Below, piece after piece: positions 1 through 10,628 of a stretch of DNA of 64,000 nucleotides. The notes beneath the pieces are model-generated. The model was not told where the DNA came from. It ran no database searches and saw nothing but the letters and a program-made list of their open reading frames with translations. The stretch comes from Komagataella phaffii GS115. Its lineage: Eukaryota; Ascomycota; Pichiomycetes; Pichiales; Pichiaceae. Each line of letters opens with the position of its first letter. Positions within the stretch are counted from its first letter, which is position 1. The stretch lies in assembly GCF_000027005.1 (NCBI RefSeq), contig NC_012965.1, positions 483,001 to 547,000 on the forward strand, read 5' to 3'. The position numbers and the translations under genes are program-made.

Positions 1-171
1 GATAATAGATCGAACTTCTATATGATTCTTTAAAATTTGAGACACTTTTACGTCCTTTCACTCACCATCTCCTTCATTTCCCCACAACCCAACGAAAGCC
101 TCATAGTAAATATCTAATATATTCTAAATCGCTAACATAATTTTTACGCTCCCACGCTCCTCTTACTCAAG

Positions 172-882
172 ATGGTATGGCCTTTCACATCTAAAAAAAT
201 ACAGACTAGAGATGAGTTTAGGATACCCAACGACCTGGATGAACTGTTGAAGCAAGAAGAGCCAACTTTAAGTGAACGCGAGTTCAAATCAAATTTGAAA
301 CATCTTAGTGAGTTAACCAACCATAGACCAATAGATCCTAATCCAACTTTGGTACCCAAGGATTCAACTGCCGAAGAGCAATCGGAAATACTACCTTCAG
401 AACCCAAGGATAAAATTTTTACGGTAAAGACAGCTTTGTTTGAAAATGGTCCGTTGCTCCCAGATTCTAGACAAGATCCGAAGCCGTTGACTCAGGAACA
501 ACTAAAAAACGCCAGAGAGCTGAGCCAGTACAAGAGAGAAAATCCTTTACATGCCTCTGTACTAGTCAATTGTGCTGAGCTTCAATTGGCATTTTTGAAC
601 TGTTTGACAGATGGAAAATTTGCCGAAAGAATGAGAGGCTGTAATGTGAAAAATAATTTCTATCAAAGTTGTTTAACCAAACAGTCTATGATTTTCAAAT
701 TTTTTGATTACAATTCAATGACAAGTATCAGAGAGTTTGAGGAGATCAAATATGTTGCTGATAGTCTATTCACCAAGTATTATCAGTGTTATGATGATCT
801 ATTCGAAGAAGAGAAGAATGAAAAGTTTACTAAAGAACTTAGAGCAAAAAGAGAGGAGTTTCACAGTAAATTTGGTAAATAA
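172..882 (+). CDS. Twin CX9C (CHCH-like) protein, probably mitochondrial
   Basis: The protein has 236 residues. Cysteines at 134/144 and 157/167 form two exact CX9C pairs, the signature of coiled-coil-helix proteins oxidised by Mia40 in the mitochondrial intermembrane space (Cmc1-like cytochrome oxidase assembly factors and relatives). The first 125 residues are charged and look disordered, and the tail after the second pair is helical and rich in Lys and Glu. It is about twice as long as typical Cmc proteins because of the N-terminal extension. The ATG at 172 is the first in frame. I do not recognise a specific orthologue; a MICOS or respiratory assembly role would be only a guess. The twin motif is seen directly; mitochondrial location is inferred from the family. 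Confidence 0.75.
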   Translation: MVWPFTSKKIQTRDEFRIPNDLDELLKQEEPTLSEREFKSNLKHLSELTNHRPIDPNPTLVPKDSTAEEQSEILPSEPKDKIFTVKTALFENGPLLPDSRQDPKPLTQEQLKNARELSQYKRENPLHASVLVNCAELQLAFLNCLTDGKFAERMRGCNVKNNFYQSCLTKQSMIFKFFDYNSMTSIREFEEIKYVADSLFTKYYQCYDDLFEEEKNEKFTKELRAKREEFHSKFGK

Positions 883-1243
883 TTGTAAATATATTAATAT
901 GTGATAAGTTAAGATAAAATTTGTTTCTAGAAATCTGCTAGTTCCCTACGTGAAAATACGTATTCTTATTATCAATGTTAGTACGAGTTTCGCTCTAGAA
1001 GGTATGAATAATTATAGCATTATATATATATATACAATTATCAACTATTAATCCTTGTCTACAGCAACTGACAAAGCTAACCAAGATACATATACGAACA
1101 ACGTCTATTGGCTATCCTAAATATTCCAATCGTCTCTCCTCTCCATCAACTGGCGTTGAAAGTGGCTATCAACATCTCTTCGACATCCGGCATCCATCGA
1201 AAATTCAAAAAAAAAATTCCTACCTAGTCCTTTCTATCCCATA
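883..1243. other. Intergenic region upstream of SOF1
   Basis: This 361-bp gap separates two genes on the same strand, so it holds the 3' end of the first and the promoter of SOF1. It contains a short TA dinucleotide run near 1021-1035 and an A-rich tract just before the SOF1 ATG. I see no tRNA, further exon or convincing ribosome-biogenesis promoter element. Confidence 0.5.
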
Positions 1244-2623
1244 ATGAAGATCAAGACAATAAGTAGGTCATCAGACGCCTATGTTCCAGTGAGGAACACT
1301 GAGGAGTCTGCCATTCCCAGAAACTTAAACCCTGCACTGCATCCATTTGAAAGAGCAAGAGAATATACGAAAGCTTTGACTGCTACAAAGTTGGAAAGAA
1401 TGTTTGCCCAACCTTTCATCGGACAACTAGGTAAATCCCATAGGGATGGTGTTTACACTCTTGCAAAGAACTTTAAAATCGTAAACAGGGTTGCCTCCGG
1501 AAGTGGTGATGGTGTAATCAAATATTGGGATTTGACTAGTAGAGATGAAATAGTCAGCTTCAAGGCCCATTATGGTATGGTATCTGGCTTATGTGTTACC
1601 CCCTCGCAAAAGTTGCTGAGTTGTGGTGATGACAAGACAATCAAGATGTGGAACATAAATAATGAAACGATGTATGGCCAAAATTTGACGGATGACCAAG
1701 AGACTAAAGTTTCTTCGCAAGGTCTAGTCAAGACCTACCTGGGAGAGCATAGTTTCAAAACCATCGATCACCATAGAGAAAATGATGTTTTCGTCACAGG
1801 GGGACGTCGTATAAATTTATGGGACGTTAATCGCAAAAGCCCTGTTTCTGATCTTAGTTGGGGAGCTGACAATATTGTCAGTGTCAAATTTAACATGTCA
1901 GAGACGTCTGTTATAGCATCTACCGGGTCAGACAATTCTATTGTACTATACGACATCAGGACTAATTCTCCCACACAAAAGGTAAGAACTTCCATGCGCT
2001 CCAATGCATTGTGTTGGAACCCTATTGAACCTTTCTCCTTTGTCAGTGCTTCTGAAGACCATAACTGTTACTTATGGGACATGAGAAACCTATCAAGATC
2101 CTCAAACATTTACAAAGATCACGTCTCTGCAGTCATGGACGTCGATTTCTCACCAACAGGCCAAGAGCTAGTTACCGGCTCGTATGATAAAACTATAAGA
2201 ATTTATGAAACCACTAAAGGTCATTCCAGAGACATCTATCATACCAAGCGAATGCAACATGTTTTCGTTACCAAATTTTCTATGGACTCCAAGTACATCC
2301 TCTCGGGATCAGACGATGGAAACGTGAGATTGTGGCGAAGCAGAGCGTCTGAAAGATCTGGTGTGAAATCTAGTCGACTCAAGACTAGACTGCATTACGA
2401 CGACAAATTGAAGGAAAAGTTTGCTGCTTTACCTGAAGTTAGAAGAATTGCAAGACACAGGCATCTTTCACAAGTCATCAAGTCTGCTCAAGAGATTAAG
2501 AGAACTGAACTGCAATCCTTGAAGAGAAGAGAAGAAAATGAGAGAAAACACAGCAAGCCAGGAACTGTTGTAACCAAGCCAGAGAAGGAGAAACACATTG
2601 TTGGAACCGTTCACAAAAAGTAA
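1244..2623 (+). CDS. SOF1: SOF1, WD40 protein of the small-subunit processome
   Basis: The protein has 459 residues. The N-terminal segment before the propeller, the WD repeats (about residues 65-365, with repeated GSGDG..KYWD-, SCGDDKTIKMW- and GSYDKTIRIY-type blades), and the basic C-terminal extension with PEVRRIARHRHLS are diagnostic of Sof1/DCAF13. Sof1 is an essential nucleolar component of the U3-containing SSU processome needed for 18S rRNA processing. The length is close to the usual fungal size of about 490 or slightly less. No intron is needed, and the ATG at 1244 gives the expected start MKIKTISRSS. Together with RCL1 at 51.3 kb it is one of two SSU-processome genes in the window. 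Identification is firm from family knowledge. Confidence 0.93.
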   Translation: MKIKTISRSSDAYVPVRNTEESAIPRNLNPALHPFERAREYTKALTATKLERMFAQPFIGQLGKSHRDGVYTLAKNFKIVNRVASGSGDGVIKYWDLTSRDEIVSFKAHYGMVSGLCVTPSQKLLSCGDDKTIKMWNINNETMYGQNLTDDQETKVSSQGLVKTYLGEHSFKTIDHHRENDVFVTGGRRINLWDVNRKSPVSDLSWGADNIVSVKFNMSETSVIASTGSDNSIVLYDIRTNSPTQKVRTSMRSNALCWNPIEPFSFVSASEDHNCYLWDMRNLSRSSNIYKDHVSAVMDVDFSPTGQELVTGSYDKTIRIYETTKGHSRDIYHTKRMQHVFVTKFSMDSKYILSGSDDGNVRLWRSRASERSGVKSSRLKTRLHYDDKLKEKFAALPEVRRIARHRHLSQVIKSAQEIKRTELQSLKRREENERKHSKPGTVVTKPEKEKHIVGTVHKK

Positions 2624-2767
2624 CTTATTATTAGTCCTTATTTCTTAGAACAATTGATATCTATAATTAACTAGAAAACGACAAAAAAATCAAGTATTAG
2701 TGAGCAGAGAGGAGTTTCTTCAATAATAATGGATGGGTTAGAATTGCAAGAAGGGCCAGCTTCTTAA

Positions 2768-3904
2768 TTAGATGTTCACATCAAGAACTAGCGACACATT
2801 ATCAACTTTGTCTCTGGCCAAATCCTCCAAAAATGGCAGCAAGTCAATTAACTCGCTGTCATGAGTGTCACTAAACCAACTTGACACAGGGACAGAATGC
2901 TGAGGATGGAATATGTATGAAGCAGGAGAGTTGTCGATGATAATTAAGTCTTCTAATGGTCTACCGATTTGGGACAAGTTCTTGATGTAATTTCCTTGAT
3001 AATTGTAACAACTTTCTCTGAACAATCTATGATGAATGGATTTGTGTTGATCCAAGATATCTAGTAAAGGATCACCATATCTGGAAACACTGGCGGTAAA
3101 CACTACAACTTCATATAACTCTCCACACCGCTTCAAAAACTGATCCACTCCGGGTCTTTTAATAACATAAACGTTGTGAACTTGATTCTCAATCTCCACC
3201 GGTATGACAAAATCACATTGCCTGATATACTTGAACGATGAATGCACTAGGGTTTCATCCAAATCTAGAATGAGACATTTCCTCTTCTTCAAGTTCGATG
3301 GTGCAGGGTTTAGCAGCCATCCCGAACTAGCCACAACCTGACCAGGCTGAATTTCTGTTAAATCTAATTCATTAGATAAATAGTCAAACTCATCATTATT
3401 CAAAACGGGCAGCTCAGAATTACTTGAAATGTTAGATAATGGATTGGCCTCATTTTCATTAATAGTTTTATTGTGTTCATTGTCAAGGTCATGTTCGTAT
3501 TCCTGGTTGACTGTGTCGCTTTCAACAGTTGGTAATTTCCCCGAAGAAAACTTCGGAGAAGACGAATTAGAAAATGGTTCAGATCCTTTCATTACTAGAT
3601 CTCCATCTTGATCAGTATGTGCATTATTAGTTTCTCCGGAGCTACTGCTGCTCTCTTTAATAGTTACAGTTTCTTTGCTCTCACTTGACTTGTTGTCATC
3701 GCTCCTAGCGGCTACTACCAGGGTAGCTTTCTGTGTAGGCTTGGAAGGACCTGCTGGCTTTCCACGTATATTCATATTATCCCTCTCTAATGTTTTCCTC
3801 AGATTCTTCTGTGTAGATGAAAGTGGTTTCGAATAAGTAATTTCGGATTTGAGCTTTCTATCATTGCTAGGAGATGAACAACACAGAAATGAAAAAAACG
3901 ACAT
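2768..3904 (-). CDS. PSR1: PSR1/PSR2-type plasma-membrane phosphatase (FCP1/NIF family)
   Basis: The protein has 378 residues when started at the ATG at 3904; an in-frame TTG two codons upstream is not used. The C-terminal NIF/FCP1-like domain (about 211-370) holds the HAD catalytic motif DLDET (214-218) and the later IIIDNSP motif. The N-terminus [11 protein letters not shown] has paired cysteines like those palmitoylated in Psr1/Psr2, followed by about 190 disordered Ser/Glu-rich residues. Psr phosphatases act at the plasma membrane in sodium stress and the general stress response with Whi2. Unlike the MG-starting S. cerevisiae proteins there is no Gly2, so myristoylation is not expected here. 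The family is certain; assignment to PSR1 rather than PSR2 is arbitrary because one copy is visible. Confidence 0.85.
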   Translation of the reverse strand: MSFFSFLCCSSPSNDRKLKSEITYSKPLSSTQKNLRKTLERDNMNIRGKPAGPSKPTQKATLVVAARSDDNKSSESKETVTIKESSSSSGETNNAHTDQDGDLVMKGSEPFSNSSSPKFSSGKLPTVESDTVNQEYEHDLDNEHNKTINENEANPLSNISSNSELPVLNNDEFDYLSNELDLTEIQPGQVVASSGWLLNPAPSNLKKRKCLILDLDETLVHSSFKYIRQCDFVIPVEIENQVHNVYVIKRPGVDQFLKRCGELYEVVVFTASVSRYGDPLLDILDQHKSIHHRLFRESCYNYQGNYIKNLSQIGRPLEDLIIIDNSPASYIFHPQHSVPVSSWFSDTHDSELIDLLPFLEDLARDKVDNVSLVLDVNI

Positions 3905-4526
3905 AAACAACCTGCTGCAAAAACTTCACAATTAGTTACCTTATAAGCAAGTCGTATATTACTGTATGATCAGCACGTCCCAAGAGAATTATTTGACAAG
4001 CAATGAATAATTTCGCAAGACGACAAAAAAACAAATTCAGTGTAAAACCGAAATAGGAAGATTTGTAACCGCCTTTCCTTACTCAAGGTTGTGTCACACT
4101 GATTGCACTTGTAGCAAAACCGTTCACAATTGGTGGCTAAGCTTTTAGAATACAAACAAAATGAGTGGTTGAAGGTTCACACGAAATAAACAGGCCTGAA
4201 CTGGGGCTCTTATTCACTTGAATGAGCCTTTAGAAAACAAGTGGCTTCGTGGTGGTTGTGAGGAAAAGGATAACCACAACCAACCCGTTCGTAACAATTG
4301 ATCGCGAACAGAAACGGCGGTCCTGGGCTGGAAATAGTGCGCGATACCAAGACCGAGACTAAGAACTGAACCTCGGAACTGTGTCAGAAAAGTGAAACGA
4401 TCACGTGCAAGTGTCAGATTGTGAAATAAGATCGCGGGATACTATCGGACAATCTAGATGGGTGGTGAGTGAATTAGAGGCGGTGGGGGAGACGTGAGTG
4501 GAGTAGAATGTTAGTTTGAGGCAATT
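3905..4526. other. Intergenic region upstream of the PSR-type gene
   Basis: The region holds the PSR1-like promoter and probably the promoter of the small ORF at 4527. An 8-bp perfect inverted repeat (4253-4260 TGGTTGTG and 4275-4282 CACAACCA, 14-base loop) and a CACGTG core at 4402-4407 are the only structures I can point to. No tRNA or convincing conserved coding exon is visible. Confidence 0.4.
4402..4407. promoter_or_regulatory. CACGTG E-box core
   Basis: The context TCACGTGC matches the Cbf1-type E-box. It lies about 500 bp upstream of the PSR1-like gene and 120 bp upstream of the small ORF at 4527. Function is inferred from the motif only. Confidence 0.25.
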
Positions 4527-4706
4527 ATGGATACTTCAATCGGCCAGGATGCCACTAGACAAGTGCAAACTGCAATGCGTGAAATAATCTTGAGAGTTTC
4601 GGTAACCTACAGTCACATGTTCAGAACTTTTCACACAATACAGAGAAATCTGCAAGGAAACGTCTGCTCAGGTACTGAATTATTATGCTATATTTTCTGT
4701 ATATAA
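4527..4706 (+). CDS. Possible small ORF, 59 codons
   Basis: An uninterrupted 59-codon ATG frame lies between the PSR-type gene and the 3' end of TOP1, converging on TOP1 with a gap of about 19 bp. The start is MDTSIGQDATRQ and the middle is amphipathic (REIILRVSV...YSHMF). I recognise no family. It could be an independent microprotein, a first exon ending at the GTACTG near 4675, or chance. Length alone does not prove coding; conservation in a related species would decide. Confidence 0.25.
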   Translation: MDTSIGQDATRQVQTAMREIILRVSVTYSHMFRTFHTIQRNLQGNVCSGTELLCYIFCI

Positions 4707-4725
4707 TTTTGTATGCTGGGATATT

Positions 4726-7017
4726 TTAAAACGTCCAGTTTTCATCTGCAGACTCAATGGCCCATGCAAATTTCTCTCTCAAGGTCTTCGAGAACAGTTT
4801 TTCAATAGGTACATCGTACTTCTTGGAGAACATAGCCGTCAGTCTTGGGTCAATATAATTGAGTTTTGAGGTTCCAAGAGCAACTTGAGAATTATCCTCC
4901 TTGTCTTGCAAAAGAAGAGTAGCGTTTCTGATTCGTTGTTCCAATTTCTCCACTTGGGATTCTAGTTTTTCCACAGTCACAGTGACCGATTTGATTTCAG
5001 GCTTTCTCGTCTTCAACTCCTTCTTATACTCAGCAGCTAACTCATCAATTTTTTTCAATTTCTCTTCTAGCATTGCCTCTGGTAAGAGAGGAGAGTCTTC
5101 GGTCTTCAATTTCTCGTTGTCACGCGTAAACTTCTTGGTAGCTTTTTCCCGTTCTTTTGCTATCACTCGATCCTGGATGGCCTGCTCCTCTTCTACTGAT
5201 AAGTCATCAAGCTCTTCGAAATAGTACGGTTTTGTTTTCTTGAGACTTTTATCCAGTTCCAAGATCATCCTCTTCAATCTCAATTTTTGCCAGAACAACT
5301 CTCTAATATTATCCGATATCCGTTGAACTCCCATGTCGTGAGACTTTGGCTTTGTCCTTTGATGGTTACATAATATAGCAACCTCTCTGTTGGCAGCATT
5401 ATACTTGACGACCTTTTCACCCACAGACCCTTCGTTCGGGATTAAGTCCAATTGATCTTGCATTGTCTTAGAAGCATTGTAAGTACGGAACACTTTGGCC
5501 GATAATCCAGGAAGGTAGTTCTGTAAATGCTTGTTTAAAATATTCGGTGTCAATCTGTCAAACAGATCATCGCCTGGTTGTTTGGGCGATTTCTTGAACA
5601 ATCTCAAATTCTTAAACACTTTCTCGTGAACATTAACTTCTTGGTAGTATCGAATGGAATCTTTACCCAAAAAATCAAACACAACTGTATTGGGAGGTTT
5701 CAAAGTAACGTGTTCATACCTCAATGAACAACATCCCACAGTATCCGCTTCATCTTCTGCTTTTTCACCACCAGCTCTAAGGGCAAAAACATCAATCAGA
5801 TAAGTTGCAACTGCCATTTGTCTCTCTAACATGACTTTGCTACTAAAATTTTTCTTATAATCCTTTCTGATACGATGGATATATTTCTTTAATTCTCTGG
5901 CTTTTTCAAATTTTTTGAAATCTGATCTTCCCTTAAGTGAAGAGTCTGCAGCAAACAAGACGTATTTTACAGTGTTGGTAACATTTTCACGCCAGGTAGC
6001 CAACCAAGCAACTGTATTATCATGTTTGATTTCTTTCCATTGGTGTCCTTCAGGAGGAGGAGGAATTGGAGCATCTTCACTCAAGTTCAAACTTACATCT
6101 TCGGGATATATTCTTTTCTTCACTCTGCCAGTCTTCGGATGACTACCCCTTCCTCTAAAGAGTCCAGGTGGTTCTATTCTAAAATTTCCCACTCTTTCTC
6201 TACGGCCATTCAAAAGACAATACTTGTACTTTTCTTCAAATTTGTCTTTTTCTGACTTTATTTCCCTTTTCTGAGCGGCTGTAAGAGATTTCTTGAGACT
6301 TTTCTGAGTTTCGTAGTGATCAAAAATCTTAGAAAAATCACATTTATCAAAGCTTTCAATCTCCACATTAGCTCCTCCATGCTCCAAAACAATTTTCTTG
6401 AAATCTGAAAAAAAATTGTTCTGAAATGCAGGGTTTTGGGCATGTTCAGTGTTCAACATTGCACCAAAAAAGCATGCCACTTCTTCTGCTTGAATAGGTA
6501 AATCAACGGGCTTTTTATCGTAGTAAAGTTTGACATGAGAAGGCAGAGGTACATGCTCCGGAGGAAATAGCACCCCATTATGTTTCAAAGAGTGCCATTT
6601 AATTTCATCATTGTCGTTGTTTTCCTCCCACCATTTGTACTTCTCCTCTTCTTCATCCTTCATTTCGATAGCTTGAGAAGATTGAGAGTCGAGTGGTGTT
6701 TCTTCTTTTTTCACCCTTTTTTTCTTCTCTTTGGAAGTTTTCACTGTTTCCAAATCGTCGTCGCTCTCCTTCTTTGTTCCACTCTTGTGCTTGTGCTTAT
6801 GTTTCTCGGTTTTTTTCTTCTTCCTCTTCTTTTCGGATTCATCAGAGGTTTTTCTTTTATGAGACTTTGTTTTAATTGGAGATACAGGGGGAACCGGAGA
6901 ATCAGATGTCTCATCTTTCATTGAGGTATCATCAGTGTTTGAAAGTGATTCCGTCACAGAGAAGCCGTCATGGCTTTCTGAAAGCGCAGGCGTAGATTGT
7001 CTCTTTTCGGTAGCCAT
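4726..7017 (-). CDS. TOP1: TOP1, DNA topoisomerase I (type IB)
   Basis: The protein has 763 residues from the ATG at 7017, close to the 769 of S. cerevisiae. It begins with a Lys/Glu/Ser-rich disordered nuclear-targeting segment (about 1-130), followed by the conserved core, a charged coiled-coil linker (about 590-710) and the C-terminal domain. The active-site tyrosine sits in [11 protein letters not shown] at about residue 721, the nucleophile that forms the 3'-phosphotyrosyl bond. The core motif LRAGGEK and the downstream catalytic residues are intact. The enzyme relaxes supercoils ahead of replication and transcription forks. It is divergently arranged with CDC5. An in-frame TTG at 7032 is not a likely start. 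Confidence 0.97.
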   Translation of the reverse strand: MATEKRQSTPALSESHDGFSVTESLSNTDDTSMKDETSDSPVPPVSPIKTKSHKRKTSDESEKKRKKKKTEKHKHKHKSGTKKESDDDLETVKTSKEKKKRVKKEETPLDSQSSQAIEMKDEEEEKYKWWEENNDNDEIKWHSLKHNGVLFPPEHVPLPSHVKLYYDKKPVDLPIQAEEVACFFGAMLNTEHAQNPAFQNNFFSDFKKIVLEHGGANVEIESFDKCDFSKIFDHYETQKSLKKSLTAAQKREIKSEKDKFEEKYKYCLLNGRRERVGNFRIEPPGLFRGRGSHPKTGRVKKRIYPEDVSLNLSEDAPIPPPPEGHQWKEIKHDNTVAWLATWRENVTNTVKYVLFAADSSLKGRSDFKKFEKARELKKYIHRIRKDYKKNFSSKVMLERQMAVATYLIDVFALRAGGEKAEDEADTVGCCSLRYEHVTLKPPNTVVFDFLGKDSIRYYQEVNVHEKVFKNLRLFKKSPKQPGDDLFDRLTPNILNKHLQNYLPGLSAKVFRTYNASKTMQDQLDLIPNEGSVGEKVVKYNAANREVAILCNHQRTKPKSHDMGVQRISDNIRELFWQKLRLKRMILELDKSLKKTKPYYFEELDDLSVEEEQAIQDRVIAKEREKATKKFTRDNEKLKTEDSPLLPEAMLEEKLKKIDELAAEYKKELKTRKPEIKSVTVTVEKLESQVEKLEQRIRNATLLLQDKEDNSQVALGTSKLNYIDPRLTAMFSKKYDVPIEKLFSKTLREKFAWAIESADENWTF

Positions 7018-7477
7018 AATCCTGTGGCTCAATCAATCTTGATTTACCGTTAGCAAGAAGACGACAATTGTTCGAAGTCAATTGAGAATCTTGGTCCTTC
7101 ACTAACAGGAACAAACTGAAATAAAAATTCTAGAAAGATAGTGAGAAGACCGCGAATTGATTCCCCTTATACATCTCAACATCATGGAACAGAAAATACG
7201 CGAAAACCTAAAACTCTAATACTCAACGACAGACATTCTACCCATTCACTTCTCGAATTATTGAATTCAGCTTCTTCCCACAAAAGTTTCCCTTTCTGTG
7301 TCTTTGTTGACATCACGTGAGTTCTATAAGACCGAAAAGGCAAGAGATAAACATAGCTAAACACAGATCTGAAACCCTGGGTTTATATATGATATTTCAT
7401 ATCCTTAGTCTTTGTGAACGAAAGAGCAAGTTTAACAACTCACGGTCCCAAGCTTCCTTAATATTCGTCAACCCAAA
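7018..7477. promoter_or_regulatory. Divergent TOP1/CDC5 promoter region
   Basis: This 460-bp gap drives both genes. It contains a perfect TCACGTGA palindrome (7313-7320), a CArG-like CCGAAAAGG at 7332-7340 followed within 20 bp by forkhead-like ATAAACA (7347-7353) and CTAAACA (7357-7363), and a TATA-like run at 7384-7390. The CArG plus forkhead order resembles the Mcm1-Fkh arrangement of G2/M genes such as CDC5, but the CArG box is one base short of consensus, so this is inference. Confidence 0.4.
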
Positions 7478-9508
7478 ATGGCAAGTGCTCGGGGTTCCCT
7501 ACCGCTTCAGTCCTTGAATAACGGACAAATTAACTCCAGGTCAAATGCCTTCAACGTACAGACTCCCATTAAGACTGGGCCGCTCAAGCCACCAGGTCCT
7601 GCCGCTACTGCCAACCAGATAGCACAACAGCAAGATCAGAAGAAGAAGAAAAAGAAGGAGAAGCTATCCTCTTTGTGTAAAACTCCCCCTTCGATTGTCA
7701 GGACGAGAACTGGGATCGGTTATCATAGAGGACTTTTTTTGGGAGAAGGTGGGTTTGCTAGATGCTTCCAAATGAAAGATGAGAGCGGTAAGTTGTTTGC
7801 TGCCAAAACTGTGGCCAAGGCCTCTATTAAGTCGGAAAAAACGAAGACAAAGTTATTATCGGAAATCAAGATCCATAAATCTATGGTTCATCCCAACATT
7901 GTTCGTTTTATCGACTGTTTTGAAGACGATGTCAACGTTTACATTTTATTGGAAATGTGCCCTAATCAGTCCTTGATGGAACTTTTGAAAACTCGTAAGG
8001 CTCTCACTGAACCTGAGGTCAGGTTTATCATGGTTCAGATTATTGGCGCTGTTAAGTATCTCCACAGTAGGAGGGTAATTCACAGGGATTTGAAACTTGG
8101 AAATATCTTTTTTGACCCTGACATGAACTTGAAGATTGGAGATTTTGGGCTGGCCTCCGTACTTCCTTCCAAGGGTTCCAGAAAGTACACCATTTGTGGT
8201 ACTCCCAACTATATCGCCCCCGAAGTTCTAGGTGGAAAGGCCGTGGGCCATAGCTTTGAGGTAGATGTTTGGGCCATTGGCATCATGATGTACGCTCTTT
8301 TGTTTGGCAAGCCTCCTTTCCAATCCAAAGATGTTCAGGTCATCTACGAAAAGATCAAGAAGAATGATTATATTTTCAATCCTACCAAAGATGTATCTTA
8401 TCAGGCAAAAGTGTTGATAAAGGATATCTTGGCTACCAATCCCTTGGAGAGACCGAGCTTGGACGAAATCCTGGAATATAGCTGGTTTAGAAACGGCTCT
8501 TTCCCTTCTTCGTTCACCGTTGAATCATTGACTCAAACCCCCCGTAATGTTATGGATATTTCCAAAGAAGAATCCGCAAAGAATCTTGCCGCTGCCAAGG
8601 CTAAGGCTGGGTTCAATGAATGGCACAGAAATCCCGTTCAGATTCTCAAATCTGATCTGGAAAGTGAAAGGCCAAAAGCTTTGCTGCCTACTTCTTTATC
8701 CCCAAGTAACGTTAAACAGAAGTACGAGGAAGTTTCTCCTGTGATTGCTTCCAGAGAAACCAGACCAAAAACTAAAATTGAACAAGTTTCCAAAATCATC
8801 AATAACCACCCAATACTACTTGAAAAACTTAATCATAACATCACCTCTACCTTAGAGAACATGCAGACTATTCAAGAATATATCCGCACTGGTAATTCTG
8901 TCAAACAATTTATAGATATCGACCATGAAAGGCCTGTTTTAGTCAGCAAATGGGTGGACTACTCCAATAAGCACGGCTTTTCTTACCAATTATCTACCAA
9001 TGATATTGGTGTCTTATTTAATAATGGATCTACGGTGCTCAAGATCAGCGATGAGGAGTCGCTTTGGCACATTATCATTGACAATTCATATGGATGGACA
9101 GCTCACAGATATCTGGCGCATGATATCCCTACTCGCCTGAAAAAGGAAATCGAAGTAGTAGATTTCTTCAGCAAATACATGAAAGCAAATCTGTGTGAAG
9201 TTTCAGAACATTCCGGAAAAAATGTGAATGATGATGTTTTCCTTCGAAGATATACTCGAGAAGACCATTGTATTATGTTTGAATTGAGCAATGGATCGTT
9301 CCAATTCAACTTCAAAGATCACCATAAACTCTGCCTTTCAAGTAACGGCCTAGTGATTACCCACTTATCCCCTCATAGAACTATCGAAACTTACCCACTT
9401 GCTCAAGTGTTGGAAAAGGGTGATTTCCCGGGAGCTTCTGACCCTATGTTTGCAGTCAAGTGGGAATACATGATTGCATCTCTAAGAAACAAATTAGAAA
9501 TGCAATGA
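7478..9508 (+). CDS. CDC5: CDC5, Polo-like kinase
   Basis: The protein has 676 residues. A basic N-terminal tail with a poly-Lys stretch (55-62) precedes the Ser/Thr kinase domain (about 82-336): glycine-rich loop LGEGGFA, ATP lysine at about 110, HRDLK at 202-206, DFG at 222-224 and an activation-loop Thr at about 238 in YTICGTPNYIAPE. Two polo boxes occupy roughly the last 230 residues and bind phosphorylated partners. Cdc5 drives mitotic entry, cohesin cleavage, mitotic exit and cytokinesis at spindle poles and the bud neck. All catalytic residues are present. The size is close to S. cerevisiae Cdc5 (705). It is the only polo kinase seen in the window. Confidence 0.97.
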   Translation: MASARGSLPLQSLNNGQINSRSNAFNVQTPIKTGPLKPPGPAATANQIAQQQDQKKKKKKEKLSSLCKTPPSIVRTRTGIGYHRGLFLGEGGFARCFQMKDESGKLFAAKTVAKASIKSEKTKTKLLSEIKIHKSMVHPNIVRFIDCFEDDVNVYILLEMCPNQSLMELLKTRKALTEPEVRFIMVQIIGAVKYLHSRRVIHRDLKLGNIFFDPDMNLKIGDFGLASVLPSKGSRKYTICGTPNYIAPEVLGGKAVGHSFEVDVWAIGIMMYALLFGKPPFQSKDVQVIYEKIKKNDYIFNPTKDVSYQAKVLIKDILATNPLERPSLDEILEYSWFRNGSFPSSFTVESLTQTPRNVMDISKEESAKNLAAAKAKAGFNEWHRNPVQILKSDLESERPKALLPTSLSPSNVKQKYEEVSPVIASRETRPKTKIEQVSKIINNHPILLEKLNHNITSTLENMQTIQEYIRTGNSVKQFIDIDHERPVLVSKWVDYSNKHGFSYQLSTNDIGVLFNNGSTVLKISDEESLWHIIIDNSYGWTAHRYLAHDIPTRLKKEIEVVDFFSKYMKANLCEVSEHSGKNVNDDVFLRRYTREDHCIMFELSNGSFQFNFKDHHKLCLSSNGLVITHLSPHRTIETYPLAQVLEKGDFPGASDPMFAVKWEYMIASLRNKLEMQ

Positions 9509-9699
9509 CGAGTTTATATAAATATACAGCAAGATACTATAAAAGGGAAAAGTTTAATACGACAAAAATGATCTGATGTTGAGTATATTAGAGGTCTTAT
9601 GTTTTGGCTTTTTGTACGGTGAAATATATGTGTGTTCCTTTCCGTGTTGTTCCTGATGTACAAATGTAGTATAAAAACACTGAAAGATACATTTCAGCT

Positions 9700-10115
<416 letters not shown>

Positions 10116-10628
10116 TATACCGTTGTTCTTCTAGTTTGTTACCGAGTTTCGACTTTGTAATGACGTTCAATTTTGATATTTCGCCCATCCTATTCTATTA
10201 TGTAATCATATTTTTGGTATCTAAACAATTCGCAAGCACACTACTTTCAATCAGACTACCAGTTAGGCGTATCTCCCGTCCATCCAGCATCCATCTTAAA
10301 ATTAGTGTGCCGGGGTTACCCGTCCCAACATTAGGGACGACTTACCCTCTGCAGCGTTCTGTCTCTGTTCCTCTACCATCAGTCAAGGACTAGACAGCTC
10401 TTCCACCACTTGTTAGTCTGAGAATCAAACTGCTCAAGGCCGATTAGTGTCATTTGTGAAAACTTTTTATCTATCAGATCGACTCTACATTTGGTAGCTT
10501 GATTTCGAATTTGGTTTTTTGGTATTGGTTTTCGTACTATCACTGATAGCTTCCTCCAAGACAACTAGGATCAACAAGACAACTTCAACGTTTTTTCCGT
10601 GTTTATTTGTCACCAGGTGCTGTGAAAA
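10116..10628. promoter_or_regulatory. Divergent RPB11/SIN3 promoter region
   Basis: This 513-bp stretch contains the promoters of RPB11 (left) and SIN3 (right). No coding exon, tRNA or strong repeat is visible. The last 100 bp or so are probably SIN3 leader. Confidence 0.4.
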
